A stretch of 64,000 nucleotides of DNA from assembly GCF_002911665.1 (NCBI RefSeq), contig NZ_MTBP01000006.1, positions 1-64,000 of the forward strand. Reading direction: 5' to 3'. The translations under genes were made by a program, and so were the position numbers. Shown here piece after piece: positions 25,526-34,618 of the stretch. The stretch is from Actinomadura rubteroloni (lineage in GTDB: Bacteria; Actinomycetota; Actinomycetes; Streptosporangiales; Streptosporangiaceae). The first letter of the stretch is position 1; each line of letters starts with the position of its first letter. The notes under the pieces were generated by a model. That model worked only from the letters and a program-made list of their open reading frames with translations. It was not told the DNA's origin and did not search any database.

Positions 25526-26353
25526 TCAGTCGACTTCGAGGGGGGACGGCTCGTCGTCGCTCAGCCCGTCGTAGGGGTCGGGACGGCGGTCGCGGCGGCG
25601 GTCGTTGAAGTAGGTGAGCAGTACCGCGACCTCGTACAGCAGGACGGTCGGGAGCGCGAGCGCCAGCATGGTGAACGGGTCGGCGCTCGGCGTCGCGACG
25701 GCGGCGAACACGAACAGCCCGAAGATCGTGTACCGCTGGGTGCGCATGAGCGTGCGGAAGCGCAGCACCCCGGCGAGGTTGAGGATGACGACGAACAGCG
25801 GCAGCTCGAACGTCAGCCCGAAGATCAGCAGCATCGCCTGCGCGTAGGACAGGTAGTCCTGGATGCCGATGAGGACGAGCGTGTCGCCGGGCGCCAGCCC
25901 GACGAGCAGCCGCAGGCCCTTGTCCATCGTGACGTAGGCCAGGCCCGCGCCGACGAGGAACAGCGGGATCGCGGCCGTCATGAACACGTACGTCCAGCGG
26001 CGCTCGCGCCGGTACAGGCCGGGCGCGACGAACGCCCAGAGCTGGTACAGCCAGACCGGCGACGACAGGACCGCGCCGACCATCAGCGCGACCTTGAGGT
26101 GGATGAAGAACCCGTCGAACGGGCCGTGGACGACCAGGTCGCAGTGCCGGTTGATGCAGTGCTCGGCGGGGACCTTGGTGTAGGGCTCCTTGACGAAGTC
26201 CCAGATGGGGTCGAAGAACAGCCACGCCACGACCGCGCCGGCGGCGAGGGCGAGGATCGACTTGACCAGCCGGTTGCGCAGCTCACGGAGGTGCTCCATG
26301 AGCGGCATGCGGCCTTCGGGGTCGACGTCGCGCCGCGTCGTCAGCTTCAGCAT
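25526..26353 (-). CDS. tatC: Twin-arginine translocase subunit TatC
   Basis: 275 residues, six membrane helices. The N-terminal cytoplasmic signature MPLMEHLRELRNRL and the segments FVAPGLYRRERRWTY and FGLTFELPLFVV are diagnostic. TatC recognises the twin-Arg signal of folded exported proteins. It lies in the order tatA-tatC-helicase. The C-terminal tail is acidic and extended (DPYDGLSDDEPSPLEVD). Confidence 0.95.
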   Translation of the reverse strand: MLKLTTRRDVDPEGRMPLMEHLRELRNRLVKSILALAAGAVVAWLFFDPIWDFVKEPYTKVPAEHCINRHCDLVVHGPFDGFFIHLKVALMVGAVLSSPVWLYQLWAFVAPGLYRRERRWTYVFMTAAIPLFLVGAGLAYVTMDKGLRLLVGLAPGDTLVLIGIQDYLSYAQAMLLIFGLTFELPLFVVILNLAGVLRFRTLMRTQRYTIFGLFVFAAVATPSADPFTMLALALPTVLLYEVAVLLTYFNDRRRDRRPDPYDGLSDDEPSPLEVD

Positions 26354-26405
26354 GGACTCTTCGGGGGTGTGGGTGGACGGAGGGCGGCCGGGGCGTCAGC
26401 GCCGG

Positions 26406-26765
26406 TCAGTGCTGGTTGCGGCCGGTGCCGTAGTCGCTGACCGGGACGCCCTGGATCGGCTCGCCGGAGGGCAGTTCGCCGGGCCGGTGCACGCGGCCCT
26501 CGCGGGCGTCGGCCTCGCGCTCCAGGCGGGCGGCCTCGGCGCGGAGCTGCGCGGCGCGGTCGCGGGCGCCGGGCGCGGCGTCGGCGGCCGGGGCGGGCTT
26601 GGCGGCGGTCTCGTCATCGTCCTCGCGCAGGCCCTTGGTCTCGGCCTTGAGGATGCGCGCCGACTTGCCCAGGGAACGGGCGAGCTGCGGCAGCTTCGCG
26701 GACCCGAAGATCAGGACGACGACGAGCAGGAGGATGAGCAGCTCGGGGGTTCCAAGGTTCGGCAT
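26406..26765 (-). CDS. tatA: Twin-arginine translocase subunit TatA
   Basis: 119 residues; ATG 26765 after AAAAGGGAATTC. One N-terminal helix (LGTPELLILLLVVVLIFGS) is followed by the amphipathic helix AKLPQLARSLGKSARILKAE, as in all TatA proteins. The C-terminal tail is long, charged and of low complexity. It oligomerises to form the Tat pore with TatC encoded 52 bases downstream. Confidence 0.94.
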   Translation of the reverse strand: MPNLGTPELLILLLVVVLIFGSAKLPQLARSLGKSARILKAETKGLREDDDETAAKPAPAADAAPGARDRAAQLRAEAARLEREADAREGRVHRPGELPSGEPIQGVPVSDYGTGRNQH

Positions 26766-26794
26766 GAGAGAATTCCCTTTTCAGCAGGCGTTAC

Positions 26795-27025
26795 TCAACC
26801 CGATCGTACGCCGTCGCCGGGGTCCTGTGGCGCGTGGGACCGCTGGAGGCGGTGGAGTTCGCCGCGCAGCTCCCGATGTTTGGGCGCGAGTCTCGCCCTG
26901 GTCCGCTCCAGTTCACGTCCGAACCGGCGGACGCCCAGGTAGACGCGGAAGGCGCAGTAGGCGAGCACGGCGACGCCCGCGAACCCGAGCGCCACCGCCA
27001 GACCGGTCCATCCCACGTCCGCCAC
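26795..27025 (-). CDS. Small single-helix membrane protein
   Basis: 76 residues; GTG 27025 preceded by GAGGAGTCCGG, whose sequence borders the end of pafC. One membrane helix (about residues 7-29) is followed by a basic, probably helical tail (RRFGRELERTRARLAPKHRELRGEL written in part). I do not recognise a named family. Its place between pafC and tatA makes it part of the operon. Confidence 0.7.
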   Translation of the reverse strand: MADVGWTGLAVALGFAGVAVLAYCAFRVYLGVRRFGRELERTRARLAPKHRELRGELHRLQRSHAPQDPGDGVRSG

Positions 27026-27038
27026 GGTACCGGACTCC

Positions 27039-28013
27039 TCAGACGTTCTCGTAGAGCGCGAGGGCGCGGGCCGCCTCGGCGCGGACCTCGGCGACCAGCG
27101 ACTCGGGCGCCACCACGCGGCCGTGCTCGGCCAGCCGCAGCGCGAGCGCCCGGACCCAGCGGGTGTCGGGGGTGCGCAGCACGACGCGCAGCCGCCCCTC
27201 CCCCAGTTCCTCGACGCTCTCGCACGGGTAGCCGTCGGCGACCCACCGGCCCTCGGGCGCCAGGTCCAGGGTGACGCTCTCGTCGCGCGGCGACGGGCGG
27301 AACAGGCCGCCGTCCACGTCGCGGGGCTCGGCGTCCTCGGGGACCTGCGCCGCGACGTCCAGGACGGTGAGCCCGGCGATCCGGTCGACGCGGAACAGCC
27401 GGACGGCCTCGGCGCGGCGGCACCACCCCTCCAGGTACGTGGCGCCCTCCACGACCAGCAGCCGCATCGGGTCGACGTCGCGCTCGGTGTTCTCGTCGCG
27501 CGCCGGCACGTAGTAGGTGAGGTGGACGCGGCGGCCCGCCGTGATCGCCTCGCGCAGCAGCGCCAGGTGGGCGCGGTCGCCGGGGCCGCCGACCTCGACC
27601 GCGACCTGCCCGGCGACCGCCGCCGCCGCGCCCGCCGCGGTCTCCAGCTTGGCGATGACGCGGCTGAGGGCGTCGCGGTCGTGCAGGCCGGGGATCTGGG
27701 CGAGCGTCCGCAGCGCGATGAGCAGCGCGGCGGCCTCGTCGACCTTGAGCCGCAGCGGCCGGGCGATCGTCTCGGCCTCGGCGACGGTGATCTCCCCGCC
27801 CTCGTAGGACAGGTCGATCGGGCAGTAGGGGTCGGGGGCGCGCAGCTCGACGCACCACAGGAGGTTGAGGTCGTCGATGAGCTGCTTCTCGGTGATCCCG
27901 AACGCGGCGGCGGCCTCGCCGACCGCGACCGTGTCCCGGTTGATCACATAGGGGACGAGCGCCAGCAGCCGGCCGAGCCGGCCGGTGGACGCGGTGCCTG
28001 CGGGGGTGCTCAT
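27039..28013 (-). CDS. pafC: WYL-domain transcriptional activator PafC
   Basis: 324 residues. An N-terminal winged HTH (VAVGEAAAAFGITEKQLIDDLNLLW) precedes a WYL domain around residues 150-220 (RRVHLTYY, GATYLEGWCRRAEAVRLFRVDRI) and a WCX-type C-terminus. PafB and PafC form a heterodimer that activates LexA-independent DNA-damage genes with RNA polymerase in mycobacteria. The ATG at 28013 overlaps the pafB stop (ATGA), ensuring balanced synthesis. Confidence 0.93.
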   Translation of the reverse strand: MSTPAGTASTGRLGRLLALVPYVINRDTVAVGEAAAAFGITEKQLIDDLNLLWCVELRAPDPYCPIDLSYEGGEITVAEAETIARPLRLKVDEAAALLIALRTLAQIPGLHDRDALSRVIAKLETAAGAAAAVAGQVAVEVGGPGDRAHLALLREAITAGRRVHLTYYVPARDENTERDVDPMRLLVVEGATYLEGWCRRAEAVRLFRVDRIAGLTVLDVAAQVPEDAEPRDVDGGLFRPSPRDESVTLDLAPEGRWVADGYPCESVEELGEGRLRVVLRTPDTRWVRALALRLAEHGRVVAPESLVAEVRAEAARALALYENV

Positions 28014-28999
28014 GATCCGTTCACCGCCAGTGCCGCCTTGAGCCGCTGGATGACCGCCTCGCGCAGGTCGGGGGGGTCCAGGACGACGACGTCGCCGCCG
28101 AACCGGGCGAGGTAGGGGGCGAACCTGTCGACGTCGCGGAACGTCAGGACGGCCTCGTCCCAGCCGTCCCAGCCGCCGGTGGCGGGCCGGACGTCGCTCG
28201 CCCACCGGCGCGGGCCCTGCACCGCGCCCGCGCGCAGCCGCACCGTCGCCGGGCGCGGGTCGCCGACGGGCTCGCCGGAGTCGAACGCGATCTTGCGGAC
28301 GTCCACGCCCGCGGGCACGGTGACCGTCCCGGCGGGGCCGTCGGGGACGACGGCGCCGAGGATGCGGCTCAGCCGGAACACGCGGGTACCGTCGCGGTCG
28401 CGGTCGTGGCCGACGACGTACCACCGGCCGCGGCGGCTCACGACGCCCCACGGCTCCAGGTGCCGCCGCGCCGACGACGTCCGGCCGACGCCCTGGTACT
28501 CGAACGTCACCGGGCGGCCGTCGCGGACCGCCTCCCACAGGGCCGGGAAGGCGGGGTCGCCGGCGTCCACGCGCGGCTCGACGCCGACGACGGCTGCGGG
28601 GTCGGGCGCGTCGCCGGTCTCGACGCCGGCGGCGCGCAGCTTCAGCAGCGCTCCGGACGCGGCGTCGGCCATGCTGGCGCGCTGCCACACCCGGGCGGCG
28701 AGGCCGAGCACGGCGGCCTCGTCGGGGCCGAGGTGGATCTCGGGCAGTTCGTAGTCCTGCGGGGGGATGCGGTAGCCGGTCTCCTCGCCGCCGCCGCCGG
28801 TGCGGTCGCTGCCGACCTCCAGCGGGACGCCGAGTTCGCGCAGCTCCTCCTTGTCGCGCTCGAACATCCGCTTGAACGCCTCGGCGCCCTCGGGATAGCC
28901 CGGCACGGCCCGGCGGATCTGCTCGGCCGTCAGGTACCTGCGGGTGGCCAGCAGGCACACCACCAGGTTGAGCAGGCGCTCGGTCTTGCGCCGCGACAT
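28010..28999 (-). CDS. pafB: WYL-domain transcriptional activator PafB
   Basis: 329 residues; ATG 28999 after AAGGAGGAGGTGG. N-terminal winged HTH (YLTAEQIRRAVPGYPEGAEAFKRMFERD) and WYL domain (GRPVTFEYQG, LEPWGVVSRRGRWYVVGHDRDR). It is the partner of PafC. First gene of a long minus-strand run that also carries tatA, tatC and the helicase. The WYL domain is thought to sense single-stranded DNA. Confidence 0.93.
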   Translation of the reverse strand: MSRRKTERLLNLVVCLLATRRYLTAEQIRRAVPGYPEGAEAFKRMFERDKEELRELGVPLEVGSDRTGGGGEETGYRIPPQDYELPEIHLGPDEAAVLGLAARVWQRASMADAASGALLKLRAAGVETGDAPDPAAVVGVEPRVDAGDPAFPALWEAVRDGRPVTFEYQGVGRTSSARRHLEPWGVVSRRGRWYVVGHDRDRDGTRVFRLSRILGAVVPDGPAGTVTVPAGVDVRKIAFDSGEPVGDPRPATVRLRAGAVQGPRRWASDVRPATGGWDGWDEAVLTFRDVDRFAPYLARFGGDVVVLDPPDLREAVIQRLKAALAVNGS

Positions 29000-29076
29000 G
29001 GGCCACCTCCTCCTTGGGTTCGGCTCGTCCGCGGATCATCCCCGCGACCGGCGAACCGGACGCTACCGTTCTCCGT

Positions 29077-30156
29077 GTGATCCGATGGCGCAAAGGCACG
29101 GTAGAGGGCGTCCGCCGGGAATGGCCGGGGGCGATCGAACTGGACGTCGCGGTCGGGGGCGACGGGGCCTGCCGCGCCCTGGCCTACCCCGCGCTGGTGG
29201 GGCGGCCCGAACCCGGCGACACCGTCCTGCTCAACACTACGGCCTTGGCGATGGGCCTGGGGACCGGCGGCTATGCGATCGTCGTCGCGATCCCGGACCG
29301 GCTGCCGCCCGATCCGGACGGCCCGGGGCATCTGGTGAAGGCCCGGTACACCCCGCTGCAGGCGACGCTGCTCGGCGCCGACGAGCAGGACTCGCCGCAC
29401 CACGAGGTCCTGCGCGACGCCGACTCCCTCGCCGGGCTGCCGGTAATCGTCGCGGACCTGCACTCGGCGCTGCCGCCGATCCTGGCGGGCCTTTTGGCGG
29501 ACCGTCCGGGCACCCGCGTGGTGTACGTGATGCCGGACGGCGGGGCGCTGCCCGCGTGGTTCTCGATGTCGATCGGGCAGCTCAAGGGCGCCGGGGCGCT
29601 CGCGGCGACGGTCACGACCGGGCAGGCGTTCGGCGGCGACCTGGAGGCGGTGACCGTCCACACGGGGCTGCTGGCGGCGCGGCTCGTCCTGGACGCCGAG
29701 GTCGTCGTCGTGGCGCAGGGCCCCGGCAACCTCGGCACCGGGACGAAGTGGGGATTCTCGGGCGTGTCGGCGGGCGAGGCCGTGAACGCCGCCGCCGTCC
29801 TGTCCGGCCGTCCGGTCGCGTCGCTGCGGGTCAGCGAGGGCGACCTGCGCGAGCGGCACGTCGGGGTGTCGCACCACAGCCTCACCGCCTACGGGCGCGT
29901 CGCGCTGGCCCGCGCGGACGTCCCCGTCCCCGAACTCGGCGGGACGTTCGGGACGCGCGTCGCGGCGGACGCGGCGGCGCTCGGCGACCGGCACGCGCTC
30001 GTCCCGGTCGGCGTGGAGGGGCTGGAGGACGCGCTGCGCGCCGCCGAGAAGGAGTGGGGCGTGCGGATGTCCACGATGGGCCGCCGCCTGGACCAGGACC
30101 TGCCCTACTTCCTCACCGCCGCCGCCGCCGGACGGCACGCCGCGTCGCTGCTGTAG
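29077..30156 (+). CDS. DUF3866 family protein
   Basis: 359 residues from GTG 29077. No ribosome site is present, but TACCGT (29064-29069) stands exactly seven bases before the GTG, so the transcript is probably leaderless. The whole length matches DUF3866, a family conserved in actinobacteria with no known role. A glycine-rich segment (VVVAQGPGNLGTGTKWGFSG) may bind a nucleotide or phosphate, by appearance only. It is divergent from pafB. Confidence 0.85.
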   Translation: MIRWRKGTVEGVRREWPGAIELDVAVGGDGACRALAYPALVGRPEPGDTVLLNTTALAMGLGTGGYAIVVAIPDRLPPDPDGPGHLVKARYTPLQATLLGADEQDSPHHEVLRDADSLAGLPVIVADLHSALPPILAGLLADRPGTRVVYVMPDGGALPAWFSMSIGQLKGAGALAATVTTGQAFGGDLEAVTVHTGLLAARLVLDAEVVVVAQGPGNLGTGTKWGFSGVSAGEAVNAAAVLSGRPVASLRVSEGDLRERHVGVSHHSLTAYGRVALARADVPVPELGGTFGTRVAADAAALGDRHALVPVGVEGLEDALRAAEKEWGVRMSTMGRRLDQDLPYFLTAAAAGRHAASLL

Positions 30157-30160
30157 CCGG

Positions 30161-30613
30161 TCAGGCGTCGTGCGGGGCGAAGTCCTCGCGGAAGGTGAAG
30201 GCGCGGGCCGTGGGGCCGTGCGCGCGCAGGTGCGCGAGCCGCTCCACGGCTTCCTCCGGCGTCGGGACGTGCCCGGCGGGGACCCACCACAGCGCGAGGT
30301 GGGGGCCGCCGGGCGGCGCGAACCACTCGCGGCGGCTCCGCAGGAACTCCAGGTGGTCGCTGCGGTAGGTGAACTCCCACAGCGCCTCCCGCGACTCCCA
30401 CACCGACAGGTTGACGAGCGTGTCGTCGCCGAACGGGCGAAGGCCCGTGGCGTCGGCGCCGCCCGCGTCCACCAGGCGCCAGACGAAGCCGGGCGCGGCG
30501 TCGGCGAGCGCGTTGATCGGGCCGAGGGCGTCGGCGAACCCGACCGAGCGGGGGTCGCCGAGGGGGTGGCGGAGCCTGCCGACGTTGAGCTGGGCGAGAT
30601 GGTGGCCGGTCAT
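30161..30613 (-). CDS. DUF3291 domain-containing protein
   Basis: 150 residues; ATG 30613. The sequence matches the DUF3291 family, ferredoxin-like dimeric alpha-beta proteins related to antibiotic-monooxygenase folds (HLAQLNVGRL, LVNLSVWESREALWEFTYRS, ALWWVPAGHVPTPEEAVERL). Function unknown. It follows the HTH regulator gene by 32 bases on the same strand, suggesting one operon. It ends four bases from the convergent DUF3866 stop. Confidence 0.85.
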   Translation of the reverse strand: MTGHHLAQLNVGRLRHPLGDPRSVGFADALGPINALADAAPGFVWRLVDAGGADATGLRPFGDDTLVNLSVWESREALWEFTYRSDHLEFLRSRREWFAPPGGPHLALWWVPAGHVPTPEEAVERLAHLRAHGPTARAFTFREDFAPHDA

Positions 30614-30645
30614 GGGCTCATGTCAGCACGGCGCCCGCTTCTATG

Positions 30646-31305
30646 TCAATCTTCATTTGTTTTAGAGATGGCGACGCAGCACAGGCCCGGCCGCGCCGCC
30701 ATGCGCACCGCCAGGCCGGGCGCGTCCCCGAACAGGCCCTCCAGCAGCGCCAGGTTCATCCCGCACACCAGCGGCGGGAACTCCTCGGCCAGCACATGGA
30801 ACGGGCAGTTGCGCATCCGCAGCACCGGGCCGCCGCCGTCGTCGTCGAGATAGGGTTCGTAGCCGCGCCGCTCCAGCAGCGCCCGCGCGGCGTCCAGGTC
30901 CGCGCACGGACCGCCCGGGTCCCGCGCCGCCGCGCCCCGGCGCCGCGCCACCGCGTGCAGCGCTTCGTCCAGCCGCGCGTCCTCGGCCGCCTCCGCCAGC
31001 ATCGACGCCGCCGCCCGGTAGTCGCGCGGCGGCAGCGACACGCCCCGCTCCCCCGCCGCGCGCCGGTACACCTTCGCCGGCCGTCCCGCGCCCGGCCCCG
31101 ACCGGCCCGTCAGCCGCCGCGACGCCGTCTCCAGCAGGCCCGCCGCCGCCAGCCGGTCCAGATGGAACGCCGCGAGCGTCCGCGCCACGCCCGCCGCCTC
31201 GGCCGCCTCGTTGCGCCCCACCTCGCGGCCCTGCGCGGCGACGTACTCGTACAGGCGCCGCCGCACCGGGTCCTGCAGCAGCCCGACCGCCTCGATGTCC
31301 TCCAC
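30646..31305 (-). CDS. HTH transcriptional regulator with C-terminal cysteine cluster (SufR-like)
   Basis: 219 residues. The winged HTH is at residues about 8-80 (DPVRRRLYEYVAAQGREVGRNEAAEAAGV in part, then GRPAKVYRR as wing). The C-terminal half carries Cys134, Cys167, Cys181, Cys209 and Cys210, with C-X13-C then C-C after 27 residues. This recalls the Fe-S-binding cysteines of SufR-type repressors, though the spacing is not identical and no suf genes lie nearby. It may sense iron, redox state or NO and control itself and the DUF3291 gene. Confidence 0.82.
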   Translation of the reverse strand: MEDIEAVGLLQDPVRRRLYEYVAAQGREVGRNEAAEAAGVARTLAAFHLDRLAAAGLLETASRRLTGRSGPGAGRPAKVYRRAAGERGVSLPPRDYRAAASMLAEAAEDARLDEALHAVARRRGAAARDPGGPCADLDAARALLERRGYEPYLDDDGGGPVLRMRNCPFHVLAEEFPPLVCGMNLALLEGLFGDAPGLAVRMAARPGLCCVAISKTNED

Positions 31306-31330
31306 GCGGCCAGTGTAGGAACCCGGTTTC

Positions 31331-32293
31331 TCAGTACGCGCCGAGGACGTCCACCACGAACACCAGCGTGTCGGACGGCTTGAGCTGCAACCGCGAGCGC
31401 CACGCCGCCTTGCCCAGGGCCGGGGGCACCACCACCAGCAGGCGGCTGCCCACCCGGCTCCCCACCAGCGCCTGGTCGAGGCCCGCGACGAGCTGCTGAC
31501 GGCCCGCGACCGCCCAGTGCACCTCGCCGTCCTGCCACGACGAGCCCAGCACCTGGCCGTCCCGCCAGTTCATCATCTGGTACTGCATCGCCACGAGCTG
31601 CCCGGACGCCACGACCGGGCCGCCGCCGTCCACCAGCGTCTGCGTCGTCAGCGCCTTCGGCGGCGCCGTCTGCGGCATCAGCACCGACGCCGCCCGGCCC
31701 GGCGCCACCGGGCCGACCTTCGGGAGCTTCGGATCGTCCAGCGTCTGCTGCCGTCCCGGCACGACCGCGTTCTTCCCGAACGCCGCCCGGACGTCCAGCA
31801 CGTACACCAGCGTGTCGCCCGCGCTCACCCCGTGCGCCGGATCGCCGTCGGCCCCGTAGGCGTCCGCCGGCGGGACCCGCGCCACCACCCGCTCACCCGG
31901 CCGCGCGCCCGCCAGCGCCCGGTCCAGGCCCTTCACCAGCTTCCCGGTCTGGAACGCCGCCGGAACGCCCGCCTTGTAGGTGTCGTCCAGCAGCCGCGTC
32001 TTCGCGCCGTTCCACCGGTAGCTCACATAGTCCGCCACGACCAGGTCGCCGCGCCGCACCGGCGCGCCCTTCCCGTCGTGCAGCGACTTCTCGGCGTACC
32101 CCGCGTCCGGCTTGCCGCCCTTCGGGAACGACACCGAAGGCTCCGCGCCCGCCTTGCCCTTCACCTCGACCTGGACGTCACCGCCGCCCCCGCACCCCCC
32201 GGCCAGCAGCCCGACCGCCAGCGCCACCGCCAGCGACCCTGCGGCGGGCGACCGGAACGACACGGAACGCGGCACGAGGAAGCGACGGCGCAT
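31331..32293 (-). CDS. Lipoprotein with two FKBP-type peptidyl-prolyl isomerase domains
   Basis: 320 residues. Signal peptide with lipobox LLAGGC, lipidated Cys34. Two FKBP-like modules follow (residues about 70-175 and 215-320); each has the GDLVVADYV or GQLVAMQYQ strand and VVARVPP or LLVVVPP strand of the fold. It would act outside the membrane as a proline isomerase or chaperone. Some active-site aromatic residues are not obvious, so activity may be weak. FKBP genes commonly flank pafA in actinomycetes. Confidence 0.88.
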   Translation of the reverse strand: MRRRFLVPRSVSFRSPAAGSLAVALAVGLLAGGCGGGGDVQVEVKGKAGAEPSVSFPKGGKPDAGYAEKSLHDGKGAPVRRGDLVVADYVSYRWNGAKTRLLDDTYKAGVPAAFQTGKLVKGLDRALAGARPGERVVARVPPADAYGADGDPAHGVSAGDTLVYVLDVRAAFGKNAVVPGRQQTLDDPKLPKVGPVAPGRAASVLMPQTAPPKALTTQTLVDGGGPVVASGQLVAMQYQMMNWRDGQVLGSSWQDGEVHWAVAGRQQLVAGLDQALVGSRVGSRLLVVVPPALGKAAWRSRLQLKPSDTLVFVVDVLGAY

Positions 32294-32309
32294 GCGGGTC
32301 CTTCGGGGT

Positions 32310-32337
32310 GGTGAGCGCGAACTGAGCGCTCACCCTA
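32310..32337 (-). promoter_or_regulatory. Candidate promoter and operator of the FKBP lipoprotein gene
   Basis: On the minus strand TAGGGT (32337-32332) is a good -10. Overlapping it and the predicted start of transcription is an inverted repeat, GGTGAGCGC-GAACTGA-GCGCTCACC (32310-32334; 9-bp perfect arms). A repressor bound there would block the promoter. As RNA it could also fold just before the ribosome site. Confidence 0.5.
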
Positions 32338-32380
32338 CCCCTCCGGTGACAACCGGCCGCCGCGGGGCGGCCGGAAATGA

Positions 32381-33739
32381 TCACATTCCGGCGATCAGCT
32401 TGTCCACCCGCTCGTCCACGGAACGAAACGGGTCCTTGCACAGGACGGTCCGCTGCGCCTGGTCGTTCAGCTTCAGGTGCACCCAGTCCACCGTGAAGTC
32501 GCGCCGCTTCTCCTGCGCCTTGCGGATGAACTCGCCGCGCAGCCGCGCCCGCGTCGTCTGCGGCGGCACCGACTTGGCCTCGAACACGTCCAGGTCCCGC
32601 GTCACGCGCTCCACCGCGCCCCGCTTCTCCAGCAGGTAGTAGAGCCCGCGGTCCCGGTGGACGTCGTGGTAGGCCAGGTCGAGCTGCGCCACGCGCGGCG
32701 ACGACAGCGGCAGGTCGTACTTGCGGCGGTACTGCTCGATCAGCCGGTACTTCGTCACCCAGTCGATCTCGCGGCCCACCAGGTCCAGGTCGCCGGTCTC
32801 GACCGCGCGCAGCGTCCGCTCCCACAGATCCAGCACCCGCTTGGCGGTGACGTCCCCGCCGCGCCGGTCCACGAAGTCCTTCGCCTTGCCGAAGTACTCC
32901 TTCTGGATCTCCAGCGAACTCGCCTCGCGGCCGTTGGCCAGCCGCACCTTCCGGCGGCCCGTCATGTCGTGGCTGACCTCGCGGATCGCCCGGATCGGGT
33001 TCTCCAGCGTCAGGTCCCGCATGACGACGCCCGCCTCGATCATCCGCAGCACCAGGTCGGTCGCGCCGACCTTCAGCAGCATCGTGGTCTCGCTCATGTT
33101 CGAGTCGCCCACGATCACGTGCAGCCGCCGGAACCGCTCGGCGTCGGCGTGCGGCTCGTCCCGCGTGTTGATGATCGGACGCGACCGCGTCGTCGCCGAC
33201 GACACGCCCTCCCAGATGTGCTCCGCCCGCTGCGACACGCAGTACACCGCGCCGCGCGGCGTCTGCAGCACCTTGCCCGCGCCGCAGATGATCTGGCGGG
33301 TCACCAGGTACGGGATCAGCACGTCGGCCAGGCGGCCGAACTCCCCGTGCCGCCCCACCAGGTAGTTCTCGTGACAGCCGTAGGAGTTCCCGGCCGAGTC
33401 GGTGTTGTTCTTGAACAGGTAGATGTCCCCGGCGATGCCCTCCTCGCGCAACCGCCGTTCCGCGTCGACGAGCAGGCCCTCCAGGATCCGCTCGCCGGCC
33501 TTGTCGTGCGTCACCAGGTCCACGACGCTGTCGCACTCCGGCGTCGCGTACTCGGGGTGGCTGCCCACGTCGAGGTACAACCGGGCGCCGTTGCGCAGGA
33601 ACACGTTGCTGGAACGGCCCCACGACACCACCCTGCGGAACAGGTAGCGGGCCACCTCATCGGGTGACAACCGCCGCTGCCCGCGGAAGGTGCAGGTGAC
33701 GCCGTACTCGTTCTCAAGCCCGAAGATGCGCCTGTCCAC
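32381..33739 (-). CDS. pafA: Pup-protein ligase PafA
   Basis: 452 residues, full length. The glutamine-synthetase-like ATP site begins with [15 protein letters not shown]; further hallmarks are [17 protein letters not shown] and [29 protein letters not shown]. It phosphorylates the C-terminal Glu of Pup and joins it to substrate lysines. Start is GTG 33739 without a ribosome site; TAGGCT lies six bases upstream (33751-33746), so the mRNA is probably leaderless. It is separated from the prcBA genes by a terminator. Confidence 0.96.
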   Translation of the reverse strand: MDRRIFGLENEYGVTCTFRGQRRLSPDEVARYLFRRVVSWGRSSNVFLRNGARLYLDVGSHPEYATPECDSVVDLVTHDKAGERILEGLLVDAERRLREEGIAGDIYLFKNNTDSAGNSYGCHENYLVGRHGEFGRLADVLIPYLVTRQIICGAGKVLQTPRGAVYCVSQRAEHIWEGVSSATTRSRPIINTRDEPHADAERFRRLHVIVGDSNMSETTMLLKVGATDLVLRMIEAGVVMRDLTLENPIRAIREVSHDMTGRRKVRLANGREASSLEIQKEYFGKAKDFVDRRGGDVTAKRVLDLWERTLRAVETGDLDLVGREIDWVTKYRLIEQYRRKYDLPLSSPRVAQLDLAYHDVHRDRGLYYLLEKRGAVERVTRDLDVFEAKSVPPQTTRARLRGEFIRKAQEKRRDFTVDWVHLKLNDQAQRTVLCKDPFRSVDERVDKLIAGM

Positions 33740-33843
33740 ACCCCGAGCCTATGCGCCCGGACGCCGACTTGGCAGTCTCCGGACCGCTCTGTTTCTCACC
33801 CCCGGCCCGCACCTTTACGATGTAGATCACGATCACCGGCGCG

Positions 33844-33884
33844 AAAAACCCGCCGCAACCTCACCAGAAAGGCTGCGACGGGTT
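33844..33884 (-). terminator. Intrinsic terminator after prcA
   Basis: On the minus strand a 14-position stem with 12 pairs (33884-33871 with 33860-33847, loop of 10) is followed by a run of Ts (33848-33844). It ends the pup-endonuclease-prcB-prcA transcripts before the pafA promoter. Confidence 0.85.
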
Positions 33885-33907
33885 CACACCCGGACGAAAC
33901 GCCCGGA

Positions 33908-34603
33908 TCAGGAGTCGTTCGCGCCCAGCAGCTCCCCGATCCGCGCCGCCGGCAACCGCTTGAACAACCGGTGCTCCCGGTTCCGGTCCAGCACCGCGAC
34001 CTCCAGCGACTCCGCCGCCAGCCGCCGCTCCGAATCCTGCGCCTCCAGCGCCCGCACCGCCGTCCGCAACGCGTCCTCCAGCGGCGCGCCCTCCTGATAC
34101 CGGTCCTTCAGCGACTGGGCCACCGCCTCCGCCTGGCCCCCCATCGCCACATAACCGTGCTCGTCCGCCACCGAACCGTCGAACGTCAGCCGGTAGATCT
34201 GATCCGTCCCCGAATCCTCACCGACCTCCGCGACCACCAACTCCACCTCGTACGGCTTGTTGGTCTCGGTGAAAATCGTCCCCAGCGACTGCGCGTACAC
34301 GTTCGCCAGACCCCGCGCCGTCACGTCCCGCCGGTCGTACTGATACCCGTTCACATCCGCGTACCGGACCCCGCCGAGCCGCAGATTCTCGAACTCGTTG
34401 TACTTCCCGACCGCCGCGAACGCGATCCGGTCGTAAATCTCACTGATCTTGTGCAGCGCGCGCGACGGATTGTCCGCGACGAACAGGATCCCGTCCGCGT
34501 ACTGCAGCACCACCACACTGCGGCCGCGCGAGATCCCCTTCCGCGCGTAATCCGCCTTGTCCTTCATCTGCTGCTCGGGCGACACGTAGAACGGCATGGA
34601 CAC
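33908..34603 (-). CDS. prcA: 20S proteasome alpha subunit PrcA
   Basis: 231 residues from GTG 34603 (GAAGGGATCC upstream); ATG 34597 is an alternative. N-terminal [29 protein letters not shown] is the gate and outer-helix region of actinobacterial alpha subunits. It forms the outer rings of the 20S core and docks the ARC ATPase. It starts 16 bases after the prcB stop. Confidence 0.96.
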   Translation of the reverse strand: MSMPFYVSPEQQMKDKADYARKGISRGRSVVVLQYADGILFVADNPSRALHKISEIYDRIAFAAVGKYNEFENLRLGGVRYADVNGYQYDRRDVTARGLANVYAQSLGTIFTETNKPYEVELVVAEVGEDSGTDQIYRLTFDGSVADEHGYVAMGGQAEAVAQSLKDRYQEGAPLEDALRTAVRALEAQDSERRLAAESLEVAVLDRNREHRLFKRLPAARIGELLGANDS

Positions 34604-34618
34604 GGAACTGGATCCCTT

